Shown: positions 1-6,358 of the stretch, piece by piece
How the letters are laid out: every line of letters starts with the position of its first letter
Position numbering within the stretch: position 1 is the first letter of the stretch
Source: an uncultured Collinsella sp.
GTDB lineage: Bacteria; Actinomycetota; Coriobacteriia; Coriobacteriales; Coriobacteriaceae
Direction of reading: 5' to 3'
Length of the DNA: 6,519 nt
Assembly: GCA_937969105.1 (NCBI GenBank)
Contig: CALBUZ010000188.1
Span: 1 to 6,519 of the forward strand
The notes under the pieces: model-generated
Told to the model about the DNA's origin: nothing
Databases searched by the model: none
The model's input: only the letters and a program-made list of their open reading frames with translations
Made by a program: the position numbers and the translations under genes

Positions 1-296
1 TCATGTGCCGAGAGCTTGTAGGTATTCAGGTAGTCCGTCACGTCCATGAACACCTCGTCGATGGAGTAGACCACAATGTCCTCCGGCGCGATGTACTTGA
101 GGTAAACCTGATAGATGCGGGTGCTGTACTCCATGTAATACGCCATTCTCGGCGGTGCAATGATGAAGTCAATCGCCAGAGACGGATTTGCTTGCAGCTC
201 CGAGAAGAAGTGCGATGTGCCGTCCAGCCTGTGTCCCGGCGCGTCGTGCTGCCGTCCGGCATTCGCTTCCTTCACGCGCTGCTTGACTTCAAACAT
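1..296 (-). other. Interior fragment of a Y-family (UmuC/DinB-like) translesion DNA polymerase, in frame with the SurA-like gene
   Basis: Residues ~301-398 of the chimeric frame match the error-prone polymerases common in Firmicutes. They begin at FEVKQRVKEANAGRQ, continue with NPSLAIDFIIAPPRMAYYM and reach YSIDEVFMDVTDYL. The SxDE signature is S378, D380 and E381, where the Asp-Glu pair helps bind the catalytic metals. The polymerase N-terminus, with its first catalytic Asp (usually in a DxxxFYASVE motif), is missing, because SurA-like sequence stands in its place. The palm C-terminus, thumb and little-finger domains would lie beyond the window. Codon use differs from the foldase part: two of three Gly codons are GGA and two of five Arg codons are AGA/AGG, whereas I found no GGA or AGA/AGG in the foldase part. 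As it stands this cannot encode an active polymerase. Family recognition is confident; the origin of the junction is not. Confidence 0.8.
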
Positions 297-1196
297 GTCG
301 GCATCCTTCCAGGTGCCCTTCTCGCTATCCCACTCGTCGCCGGCAAGGTTGATGATGTAGTCGGCGTAGTCCTTGCTCGCGGTCTCTTCGTTGCCGTCAG
401 CAGGCTCGGTCGGAGCGGTCGGCATGCTTGCGGAGCTGTCGCCGACCTTCTTCTTGTAGAGCTTCTGCAGCGTCGCGGACTGGCGGACGATCTGCTTGGC
501 CTGGTCCTTGGACACGCCATACTGCGTGGCCATGGTCTTGTAGTCGGAGGTGCCGATGGAATCCTCGGCATACTGCTTCATTTCCTTGGAAGAGACGGTA
601 ATGCCCTCGTCCTCGGCAGCGTCCAGCAGAATCTGGTTGCGCACGTAGGACAGGATAACGTCGGCGGACGGAGCGGTGTAGTTGCCGTCATCGTCCTTGA
701 CGGTGTCGAGGCTGTACTGGCTCTCGATGGCCTCACGCGCGGTGATGTCGCTCTTCTTGCCGTTGTAGCTATAGCTTGCCACGGTGGAATCGAGCTGGTC
801 CTCGGTCAGGGTCGACGAACCGACACCCTTGCCGCCAAAGCCGCCATTGCCAATAAAGAAGCCGACCACGGCAGCGATTACGACTGCAACCACAAAGGCG
901 GCAATCATCGTCTTCTTGTGCTTGGATGCGTGGTCGCCCTCATTGGAACCCAGGGCATCGTCGTCCTCATCCTGTGCCTCGGGCATCAGATTCTCGTCAG
1001 CGGCATCTGCGGCGATCTGAGCCTCCAGACGGGCGTCCTCCTCCTCGGCGGTCGTGCCGGCGGCAATATGTTCGGCGGACGTACCGGCGACCAGGTCGAT
1101 CTTCTCGTCCTCGTCACCGTCGGGGCCTTCGCCGCGCTCGATGATCTGGATGCCGTCGATCTCGTCCTTCTCGTCCTTCTTTTGAATCAGACCCAT
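1..1196 (-). CDS. Membrane-anchored SurA-N-like protein fused in frame to a Y-family polymerase fragment (partial, runs off left edge)
   Basis: One uninterrupted minus-strand frame runs from ATG 1194-1196 through the left edge (398 complete codons). AAGGAG at 1205-1210 lies 8 bases before the ATG. Residues 1-90 are strongly acidic and low in complexity. A basic HKK precedes one hydrophobic segment at about residues 97-116, which ends in a Gly-rich stretch. This suggests a cytoplasmic N-terminus and an extracytoplasmic remainder, with no lipobox seen. Residues ~130-250 are helical and charged, as in the N-terminal domain of SurA/PrsA-type foldases. A Thr/Pro/Glu linker follows at about 258-275. 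No peptidyl-prolyl isomerase domain is visible. From about residue 301 (base 296) the frame becomes the interior of a Y-family DNA polymerase, described separately. The foldase assignment rests on general resemblance. The fusion is unexpected: it could be a rearrangement or an assembly chimera. Confidence 0.7.
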   Translation of the reverse strand, partial: MGLIQKKDEKDEIDGIQIIERGEGPDGDEDEKIDLVAGTSAEHIAAGTTAEEEDARLEAQIAADAADENLMPEAQDEDDDALGSNEGDHASKHKKTMIAAFVVAVVIAAVVGFFIGNGGFGGKGVGSSTLTEDQLDSTVASYSYNGKKSDITAREAIESQYSLDTVKDDDGNYTAPSADVILSYVRNQILLDAAEDEGITVSSKEMKQYAEDSIGTSDYKTMATQYGVSKDQAKQIVRQSATLQKLYKKKVGDSSASMPTAPTEPADGNEETASKDYADYIINLAGDEWDSEKGTWKDADMFEVKQRVKEANAGRQHDAPGHRLDGTSHFFSELQANPSLAIDFIIAPPRMAYYMEYSTRIYQVYLKYIAPEDIVVYSIDEVFMDVTDYLNTYKLSAH

Positions 1197-1204
1197 ATCA
1201 GTTA

Positions 1205-1210
1205 CTCCTT
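1205..1210 (-). promoter_or_regulatory. Ribosome binding site of the SurA-like gene
   Basis: AAGGAG on the minus strand lies 8 bases upstream of the ATG at 1194-1196. It fixes this start codon. Confidence 0.75.
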
Positions 1211-1234
1211 GTTAGGAAACATAGTCCTCAATAG

Positions 1235-1263
1235 AATACGCCCGACAGAGCGCCGGGCGTATT
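1235..1263 (-). terminator. Probable terminator after icd (perfect 10-bp hairpin)
   Basis: AATACGCCCG (1235-1244) pairs perfectly with CGGGCGTATT (1254-1263) around a 9-base loop. It lies 60 bases past the icd stop and ahead of the SurA-like gene. On the minus strand the stem ends in ATT followed by CTATT, a short, imperfect T-rich tail, so termination may be partial. The remaining bases of the 126-base icd/SurA-like gap hold the SurA-like ribosome binding site and a TATAAC sequence at about 1272-1277 that could be a -10 box, but no good -35 accompanies it. Confidence 0.55.
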
Positions 1264-1322
1264 GATTCTTAGGTTATACGCAAACACTTAAGTACTATTT
1301 AGGCGTTTGCAGCCTGCATGTC

Positions 1323-2408
1323 TTAGGCCAGGTGCTCAATAACGGCATCGGCGAAGGCCTGCGTACCCACCGCACCCTCGACGGAGCCAGTCTGAGCACG
1401 ACGCACGTCACCGGTAACCTGCTCACCCTCGTCGAGCGTGGCAGATACGGCGGCGCGAATACGATTGGCAGCGTCGTTCTCGCCCAGGTGATCGAGCATC
1501 ATCGCCGCAGACAGGATCTCGGCCGTGGGGTTGGCGATATCCTGGCCAGCGATATCGGGCGCGGAGCCGTGCGTTGCCTCGAAGATAGCGCAGTCGGCAC
1601 CGATGTTGGAGCCGGGGGCCATACCCAGGCCGCCCACCAGGCCAGCGCACAGGTCGCTGACGATATCGCCGTACAGGTTGGGCAGTACCAGGACATCGAA
1701 GTCATTGGGGTTCTGGACCAGGCCCATGCAGGTAGCGTCGACAATCTTGTCGTTGAACTCGATATCGGGATAGTTGGCGGCCACCTCGCGCGCAACGCGC
1801 AGGAACAGGCCGTCGGTCGCCTTCATGATATTAGCCTTGTGCACGGCCGTCACCTTTTTGCGGCCGCAGCGGCGGGCGTACTCAAAGGCGTACTCCACAA
1901 TACGGCGGCTCTTGGCGATAGAGATCGGCTTGATCGAGATCGCGGAATCCGCGGCGAAGGTCTTCTGGCCCGAACGCTCGACGAGCTGCGAGAGCTCCTC
2001 GACCTCGGCAGCGCCCTCATCGAACTCGATGCCGGCGTAGAGGTCCTCGGTGTTCTCGCGCACGATGACCAGGTCGACATCGCGGAAACGAGAGCCGTCG
2101 CCCGGCTGCGACAGGCAGGGGCGCACGCAGGCGTACAGGTCAAAATGCTTGCGCAGGGCCACGTTAACGCTGCGGAAACCCGTGCCGACCGGCGTGGTGA
2201 TGGGGCCCTTGATGGCAACTTTGGTCTCGGCGACCGCATCGAGCACGTGCTGGGGCAGCGGCGTGCCAAACTCATCCATGACGCCGGCGCCGGCCTCCTG
2301 GACGTTCCAGTTGATCTGAACACCGGTGGCCTCGACCACGCGGCGCATGGCCTGCGTAATCTCGGGACCGATACCGTCACCGGGAATCAGGACTACATCG
2401 TGCGCCAT
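1323..2408 (-). CDS. icd: Isocitrate dehydrogenase, NAD-dependent type
   Basis: This 361-residue enzyme of the isocitrate/isopropylmalate dehydrogenase family oxidises and decarboxylates isocitrate to 2-oxoglutarate in the cytoplasm, supplying carbon for glutamate. The N-terminus has the family PGDGIGPE motif (residues 9-16). Isocitrate-binding residues aligned by eye to the E. coli enzyme are S80, N82, R86, R96, R117, Y124 and K191, with metal-binding Asp at D224, D248 and D252. The cofactor loop reads HGSAPDIAG (280-288). D285 and I286 replace the Lys-Tyr pair that holds the 2'-phosphate of NADP in E. coli, so NAD is the likely cofactor. It starts 6 bases after the HEAT-like gene stops, and GAGGAG at 2418-2423 overlaps that gene's last codons. 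It is the last gene of the tight cluster. Isopropylmalate or homoisocitrate dehydrogenase is less likely given the SxN and NLYGDI context. Confidence 0.9.
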   Translation of the reverse strand: MAHDVVLIPGDGIGPEITQAMRRVVEATGVQINWNVQEAGAGVMDEFGTPLPQHVLDAVAETKVAIKGPITTPVGTGFRSVNVALRKHFDLYACVRPCLSQPGDGSRFRDVDLVIVRENTEDLYAGIEFDEGAAEVEELSQLVERSGQKTFAADSAISIKPISIAKSRRIVEYAFEYARRCGRKKVTAVHKANIMKATDGLFLRVAREVAANYPDIEFNDKIVDATCMGLVQNPNDFDVLVLPNLYGDIVSDLCAGLVGGLGMAPGSNIGADCAIFEATHGSAPDIAGQDIANPTAEILSAAMMLDHLGENDAANRIRAAVSATLDEGEQVTGDVRRAQTGSVEGAVGTQAFADAVIEHLA

Positions 2409-2414
2409 AATCTG

Positions 2415-3113
2415 TTACTCCTCGTCTTCGGCGTCGTCAGATTTTTTAACGCTAGCACGCTTCTTCTTTTTGGAGAGATCCAGGCCAAAACGTTTAACAA
2501 GCATTTCGCAAATCTCGCTCGAACGGGCCTTGAGATAGCTGCCCTTACCGTTCTCGGCATCGAACTTAAGGCGCAGCGCGAGCTTCTCGGCGACCTCGGC
2601 GTCAATCTCGCCCTGGCCAAACTCGTACAGGCAACCGAGCATGTCGCGATACTCGAGGTCGCCGTGGTAGCATTGGATGGCCTCGTCCAGGATGGGCCAA
2701 GCCTCGCGCGAACGCTCGACGCTCGTGGCGCCCCACACGCACAGCAGGCGGAAGGCGGCATAGCGCAGCGTGGAGGAAATCTCGTCGAACAGCGCGGTCT
2801 CGGCGCCCTCAAAGGCATCGCCCAGCTGCTCGGGGCAGGTGGTGGCGAGCGCCGCCAGGGCATCGAGGGCCTCCCAGCGGGTCTGAGCCTCGGGGCGGTC
2901 GAGTGCCTCGATCAGCGCGGGCACGCAGGGCACGACGCGCTGCGGATCGCGCTCGGCCAGCAGGTGCAGCACGCGGGCGGCAAACTGGCGGATACGGCGC
3001 GTGGGGCAGCCGAGCTCCTTGACCAGACGGTCGACGGCGTTCTCGTTCTCCTCTGCCAGCTGAAGCTGTGCCAGCTCCTCGTCGGTGAGCTGTTCTTCCT
3101 TGTTTTCTGCCAT
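2415..3113 (-). CDS. HEAT-repeat-like alpha-helical protein, function unknown
   Basis: This cytoplasmic protein of 232 residues has no signal peptide or membrane segment. After an acidic N-terminus (residues 1-25) come helical hairpins resembling HEAT/armadillo repeats at about 24-56, 61-92 and 100-130. Motifs include RQFAARVLHLLAERDP and RWEALDALAALA, where Arg or Trp precedes regularly spaced Ala/Leu. Such repeats usually form a scaffold for protein contacts. The C-terminus is a Lys-rich run (about 215-224) followed by an acidic tail, both probably disordered. An SD-like AAGAGG lies about 5 bases before the ATG, within the 15-base gap after the membrane-protein gene. Its final Glu-Glu-stop codons contain the icd Shine-Dalgarno, so it is probably coupled to icd. 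I do not recognise a named family and no enzymatic function can be inferred. Confidence 0.8.
   Translation of the reverse strand: MAENKEEQLTDEELAQLQLAEENENAVDRLVKELGCPTRRIRQFAARVLHLLAERDPQRVVPCVPALIEALDRPEAQTRWEALDALAALATTCPEQLGDAFEGAETALFDEISSTLRYAAFRLLCVWGATSVERSREAWPILDEAIQCYHGDLEYRDMLGCLYEFGQGEIDAEVAEKLALRLKFDAENGKGSYLKARSSEICEMLVKRFGLDLSKKKKRASVKKSDDAEDEE
2418..2423 (-). promoter_or_regulatory. icd ribosome binding site inside the last codons of the upstream gene
   Basis: GAGGAG, coding for the final two Glu residues of the HEAT-like protein, is followed by its TAA (2415-2417). The icd ATG comes 9 bases after the motif. This layout favours translational coupling. Confidence 0.7.
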
Positions 3114-3128
3114 AGTTACCTCTTCTTA

Positions 3129-3557
3129 CTATTTCTTAGCGTGCTTGCCAGCACCCTTGCTGTCATCGGTGACCGAGATGAGCTGTCGGTCGGCTGCGCC
3201 ATTGCGACGCGCGCGGCGGCGTTCCTCGGCATCGCCCGAGTCGGCAGCGGCGCGGTGAGCCTTGTTGACGTTAAAGACCTCGTCATGCTTGCGCCACGGG
3301 CCGACGGACTCGCCGAAGCTCATCTTAAGGCCGGCGATAAAGCCGCCGAGCCAGCCAATAGGCGCAAACTGTACCAGCGGGAACAGCGAAAACACCCAGG
3401 TTAGCAGGACGACTGCCGCCGCTCCCGCAAAGTTGGCAATCCAGTAGTCGCGCTTGGTGATGACGCGCTTTTCGCACGCCCACTGGCCGCACAAAAAGCC
3501 GATGTAAATCGCAAAGAGAAAGAGCACCAACGCAAGCACCACGAACGTCCAGCTCAT
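3129..3557 (-). CDS. Small membrane protein with a basic cytoplasmic-type tail, function unknown
   Basis: This is a 142-residue protein starting MSWTFVVLAL. The start at 3557 is chosen over an in-frame ATG 36 bases upstream for two reasons. GGGGAG at 3566-3571 sits 8 bases before it, and this start lies 5 bases after the preceding gene's stop. Hydrophobic segments cover about residues 3-25 and 41-62. A shorter Gly-rich hydrophobic stretch at about 63-77 may be a third or re-entrant segment. The remaining ~60 residues are hydrophilic, with an Arg-rich patch (EERRRARRNG, 111-120) and a Lys-rich end, probably cytoplasmic. I recognise no named family. It sits between the His/Cys-tailed dehydrogenase and the HEAT-like gene in a tightly packed unit, so co-expression is likely, but no function follows from this. 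Confidence 0.75.
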   Translation of the reverse strand: MSWTFVVLALVLFLFAIYIGFLCGQWACEKRVITKRDYWIANFAGAAAVVLLTWVFSLFPLVQFAPIGWLGGFIAGLKMSFGESVGPWRKHDEVFNVNKAHRAAADSGDAEERRRARRNGAADRQLISVTDDSKGAGKHAKK

Positions 3558-3562
3558 GGGCG

Positions 3563-3718
3563 CTACTCCCCGTGATGGTGGCCGCAGCAGCACTCGTGGC
3601 CGTCATCATGGCCGTGGCCGCCGCAGCACTCGTGGTCCTCGTCGTGGTGGTGGCCACAACCGCACTCGTGATCGTCGCCATGCTCGCCGCAACCACAGCC
3701 CTCCTCGTGAGCACCGTG
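3563..3718 (-). repeat. Four-unit His/Cys repeat at the C-terminus of the dehydrogenase
   Basis: The coding DNA at 3581-3718 is an imperfect tandem repeat with a period of 36 bases (3581-3616, 3617-3652, then a 30-base unit 3653-3682, then 3683-3718). The encoded units are HGAHEEGCGCGE (309-320), HGDDHECGCG (321-330), HHHDEDHECCGG (331-342) and HGHDDGHECCCG (343-354), ending in HHHGE. The 51 residues from 309 contain 14 His and 9 Cys, and most of the others are Gly, Asp or Glu. Similar His/Cys tails on SlyD, HypB or UreE proteins bind nickel, zinc or cobalt. Metal binding here is inferred from composition. Confidence 0.85.
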
Positions 3719-4642
3719 CTCCTCAGGACGATACTGCGACCAGTCCAGACCGGCGGCGATGGCGTCGGCCTCCTCCTTGTAGAGGACCGTGATGGCCTGG
3801 GTGCCCAGCTTGGCGCCACCGATGGCGTCGAGCATGTCGTAGAGCGTAAAGGCCACGTCGGCGCCGGGCAGCGCGAGCTCGCGGTCGTCGGCGTAGGCGA
3901 GCGCCAGACGCAGGTCCTTGATGAAGTGCTCGACCATAAAGCCGGGCTTGTAGTCGCCGTCGAGCGCCTTGGGCGCCAGGCTCTCCATAGCGCCGGACTT
4001 GCCGGTGCCGCCCAGGATCATCTGTCGGGTCTTCTCCAGGTCAAGGCCGCTCAACTCGGCAAATGCCATGGCGTCTGCCATGCCGACCATGCAGGCGCCC
4101 AGCGACACCTGGTTGGCGAGCTTGGCAGCCTGGCCCTTACCGGCGCCGTCGAAGCAGCAGATGTTGGCCGCAAAGGTGGCAAGGATGTCGCGGACCGGCG
4201 CGATGTCGTTCTCGGTAGCGCCCACGATAGCCGTGAGCGTACCGGCGATAGCGCCAGACTCGCCGCCGGTGACGGGGCAGTCAAACGCCATGCGACCGGA
4301 GACCTGGGCGGCCTCGGCAATGTCACGGGCGAGCTCGGGCGAGCTCGTGGTGAGATCGATCAAGACCGCGCCCGGCTTGGTGCACGCAAGCAGGCCGTTG
4401 CCCGCCAGATAGAGCTCCTCGACCTCGGAGGGATAACCCACCATGGTAAAGACGACATCGGCGTTAGCCACGGCGTCGGCCGGCGTATCGGCCCAGACGG
4501 CACCGCGCTCGATAAGCGTGGCGGCCTTGGACTTGGTGCGGTTATTGACCGTGACGGGATAGCCGGCGTCCAGGATGTGGCCGGCGATGGGGGCACCCAT
4601 GATTCCGGTGCCGATGAATGCGACGGAGAGCTTGTTTGCCAT
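3563..4642 (-). CDS. NAD(P)-dependent beta-hydroxyacid dehydrogenase with a His/Cys-rich metal-binding tail
   Basis: A 359-residue protein. Residues 1 to about 300 form a complete enzyme of the 3-hydroxyisobutyrate dehydrogenase / tartronate semialdehyde reductase (GarR-like) family, whose members interconvert beta-hydroxyacids and their oxo forms. The Rossmann motif GTGIMGAP is at 11-18. The substrate-binding motif DCPVTGG is at 121-127. The catalytic Lys is K174 in GKGQAAKLANQ, and the conserved K242-D243 is present in the C-terminal helical domain. The NRT after the second strand (34-36) could favour NADP, but I would not assign the cofactor. The exact substrate is unknown. Family members normally end near residue 300. 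Here about 50 more residues form four degenerate units rich in His (14) and Cys (9), described separately. A purine-rich AAGGAAAGG (4647-4655) precedes the ATG. The 98-base gap to the DegV gene shows no convincing promoter or terminator. Confidence 0.88.
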   Translation of the reverse strand: MANKLSVAFIGTGIMGAPIAGHILDAGYPVTVNNRTKSKAATLIERGAVWADTPADAVANADVVFTMVGYPSEVEELYLAGNGLLACTKPGAVLIDLTTSSPELARDIAEAAQVSGRMAFDCPVTGGESGAIAGTLTAIVGATENDIAPVRDILATFAANICCFDGAGKGQAAKLANQVSLGACMVGMADAMAFAELSGLDLEKTRQMILGGTGKSGAMESLAPKALDGDYKPGFMVEHFIKDLRLALAYADDRELALPGADVAFTLYDMLDAIGGAKLGTQAITVLYKEEADAIAAGLDWSQYRPEEHGAHEEGCGCGEHGDDHECGCGHHHDEDHECCGGHGHDDGHECCCGHHHGE

Positions 4643-4740
4643 GAAACCTTTCCTTTTGGGTTGGGTGTTGTTACCAGGTTGAATACTCGGTGCCAGCGTT
4701 TGGGCTGTGACTTGAGGGCACTTGCAGCCGCAGCGCCTGT

Positions 4741-5694
4741 CTACTCACCGCGCACACGGCGCGCGATGCGGTCGGAAAGCGAGGCTTTCTCGGCGCGGTT
4801 CTTGCCCCAAAACGCGCAAGCCACCATGCCGGGGCCCACGTGCGAGCCGATGGTGGGACCGACGGAACTACGGATGATGGTGACGTCGGCGCAGCCTTCC
4901 TCCTTGCGGATAGCGGCCTCGAGCCAATCACCGTCCTTCTCGGCATCGGCCGTCATGATGGCGATGGGCATGGTGCGATCGGGCACGTAGTTCTCGCGGA
5001 ACGACTTGAGGATGGACTTGAGCGCCTTCTTGCGGCCGCGGTTGACGCCGATCAGCGACAGCGAGCCGGCAAGGTCGTAGGAGAGCTCGGGCTTGACATC
5101 GAGCTTTGCCGTGAGCTGTGCCGCCGCGGGCGGAATGCGGCCGCCGGCAGCCAGCGCGTCAAAGCTCTCAAGCGTAAAGTAGCCGTGGACATAGGTCTTT
5201 GCCTCGTTTGCCCAATCGACCAGCTGCTTGGCGGTCAGTCCCGCCGAGCGCTGGCGCACGGCCTCGAGCGCCAAGAGCGCGCCGGTCGCGCAGGGCAGGG
5301 CGTTGTCGACCACGTAGAGCTCAAAATCGGGATACTCGGCGCGCACGGCATCTGCCGCCTGGCACGCGGAGTTGTAGCTCGACGATAACGCCGAGGTAAA
5401 GCACAGGTAGACCGTGGGCGTGCCCTCTTTGGCGCACTCGGTAAAGAACTCGATATAGCGACCGAGCGACACGGCGGAGGTAGACACGCGAGCGCCGGCG
5501 CGCATGCGGTCGTAGAACTCCTTAGGGCTCATGCTCGACCAGATGTCGTCTGTGCGCTCCTCGCCATCGATAATGAAGGGAAAACCCAGGATATCGACAT
5601 CAAGGTTCGCGGCGACCTCGGGGCTAAAGTCGCAGCAGGTATCGACGACGATGCGGCAACGGTCCGAATGACCGGCGGATGCGGCCTTGTCCAT
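4741..5694 (-). CDS. DegV family fatty-acid-binding protein
   Basis: This 317-residue cytoplasmic protein belongs to the DegV (FakB-like) family. Members bind a fatty acid and, where a FakA kinase exists, present it for phosphorylation and entry into phospholipid synthesis. Family marks include the N-terminal VVDTCCDFSPE (16-26), TSAVSLGRY (72-80) at the TSQPS position, FTSALSSSYNSA (99-110), GGRI (184-187), GRKKALK (220-226) and the C-terminal IGSHVGPGM (282-290), which corresponds to the usual GTHxGPG. The ATG at 5692-5694 is preferred to a TTG one codon upstream because AAGGAG (5703-5708) is 8 bases from the ATG. The gene starts only about 18 bases after a strong terminator hairpin. The lipid ligand cannot be read from the sequence, and no fakA-like kinase is in the window. 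Confidence 0.92.
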   Translation of the reverse strand: MDKAASAGHSDRCRIVVDTCCDFSPEVAANLDVDILGFPFIIDGEERTDDIWSSMSPKEFYDRMRAGARVSTSAVSLGRYIEFFTECAKEGTPTVYLCFTSALSSSYNSACQAADAVRAEYPDFELYVVDNALPCATGALLALEAVRQRSAGLTAKQLVDWANEAKTYVHGYFTLESFDALAAGGRIPPAAAQLTAKLDVKPELSYDLAGSLSLIGVNRGRKKALKSILKSFRENYVPDRTMPIAIMTADAEKDGDWLEAAIRKEEGCADVTIIRSSVGPTIGSHVGPGMVACAFWGKNRAEKASLSDRIARRVRGE

Positions 5695-5702
5695 CAAAGC
5701 GA

Positions 5703-5708
5703 CTCCTT
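5703..5708 (-). promoter_or_regulatory. Ribosome binding site of the DegV gene
   Basis: AAGGAG lies 8 bases from the ATG at 5694 and 5 bases from a TTG at 5697. It supports the ATG. It begins only 4 bases after the T-run of the upstream terminator. Confidence 0.7.
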
Positions 5709-5712
5709 ACGT

Positions 5713-5744
5713 AAAAAGGCGGCCACCCGCATGGGATGGCCGCC
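5713..5744 (-). terminator. Rho-independent terminator between hpf and the DegV gene
   Basis: On the minus strand GGCGGCCA pairs perfectly with TGGCCGCC (8 bp). An inner CCC/GGG stem, separated by one bulged base, closes a 4-base loop. Five T residues follow at once (5713-5717). It ends hpf transcripts but lies immediately before the DegV ribosome binding site, so it could also act as an attenuator for the downstream genes. Confidence 0.85.
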
Positions 5745-5747
5745 AAC

Positions 5748-5769
5748 CGTTAACTCATGCAAGTTAACG
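5748..5769. repeat. Perfect 8-bp inverted repeat just after hpf
   Basis: CGTTAACT (5748-5755) and AGTTAACG (5762-5769) flank a 6-base spacer. It begins 4 bases past the hpf stop and 3 bases before the GC-rich terminator. It could be an mRNA 3' stabilising hairpin, a protein-binding palindrome, or part of a compound terminator. It lacks its own T-run on the minus strand. Confidence 0.6.
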
Positions 5770-5773
5770 TATT

Positions 5774-6358
5774 TTACTCGTCAAGTGTTTCGATGCGGGG
5801 CTTGATGATGCCATATCCACCATTCTTACGGTGATACACCACATTGATGAGGCCAGTCGTCGCGTTCTCGAACACGTAGAAGTCGTGACCGAGCAGATCG
5901 GTCTGCACCAGCGCCTGCTCCTCAGTCATCGGGGTGACATCGATGACCTTCTCGCGGACGAGCAGGTCGTCGTCCTCCTCGGGCAGCAGCAGGTCGGCCA
6001 GATCCTCGACGCGCTCGACCGGTGCGACATCCGCTGCGCTAGCACCGCCCTGGCGGTTGTCCACGACCTTGGTCTTGAACTTGCGCAGCTGGCGGGTGAC
6101 CTTATCGGCAGAGAGGTCGATGGCGGCGTACATATCTGCACCGTGCTCGGCAACGCGAATCACCGAACCGCGGGCACGAACCGTAACCTCGACGATTGCC
6201 GGGTTGGGGTTCGAGGGGTTCTTCTCATAACGAAGTACAACGTCGACCGTCATGGGCTCGATATCGAAAACCTTGAGCGCCTCGCCGATCTTCTCATCCA
6301 CATGCGCACGCAGAGCATCGGTTACCGTCGTCTTGCGTCCAGAAACCTTGATATCCAT
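5774..6358 (-). CDS. hpf: Ribosome hibernation promoting factor, long form
   Basis: This is a 194-residue long-form HPF (YfiA/RaiA superfamily). In stationary phase or stress it binds the small ribosomal subunit and, through its C-terminal domain, dimerises ribosomes into inactive 100S particles. Residues 1 to ~100 are the S30AE ribosome-binding domain: it starts MDIKVSGRKTTVTDALRAHV and contains DMYAAIDLSADKVTRQLRKFK (75-95) on the mRNA-channel face. An acidic linker (~105-133) leads to the dimerisation domain, which has VREKVIDVTPMTEEQA (134-149), LLGHDFYVFEN (155-165) and NVVYHRKNGGYGIIKP (172-187). The start at 6358 matches the family N-terminus and has GGAG (6365-6368) 6 bases upstream. 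An in-frame ATG at 6418 would add 20 residues of no recognised character. The gene ends in two hairpins and is probably monocistronic or leaky into the DegV gene. Confidence 0.95.
   Translation of the reverse strand: MDIKVSGRKTTVTDALRAHVDEKIGEALKVFDIEPMTVDVVLRYEKNPSNPNPAIVEVTVRARGSVIRVAEHGADMYAAIDLSADKVTRQLRKFKTKVVDNRQGGASAADVAPVERVEDLADLLLPEEDDDLLVREKVIDVTPMTEEQALVQTDLLGHDFYVFENATTGLINVVYHRKNGGYGIIKPRIETLDE

Noticed and set aside
3..1265. 420-residue plus-strand open frame at the left end
   Set aside because: Codon-for-codon antisense of the SurA-like/polymerase frame. It shows no family resemblance.
1332..3404. 690-residue plus-strand open frame
   Set aside because: It is antisense to icd, the HEAT-like gene and the membrane-protein gene, all of which have recognisable features or good ribosome binding sites. 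High-GC third positions open such shadow frames; its product is rich in Leu, Gly, Val, Arg and Asp with no recognisable domain.
3558..3593. Longer start (12 extra residues) for the small membrane protein
   Set aside because: It would overlap the dehydrogenase tail, and the internal ATG at 3557 has a good Shine-Dalgarno at 8 bases and is followed directly by the membrane segment.
3581..3718. Tandem 36-base repeats as a CRISPR array or minisatellite
   Set aside because: Units are contiguous with no unique spacers and lie in frame within the dehydrogenase coding sequence.
3572..4990. 472-residue plus-strand open frame beginning with a hydrophobic Val/Ala repeat
   Set aside because: The hydrophobic repeat is the reverse complement of the His/Cys tail codons. 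The rest is antisense to the dehydrogenase and the DegV gene.
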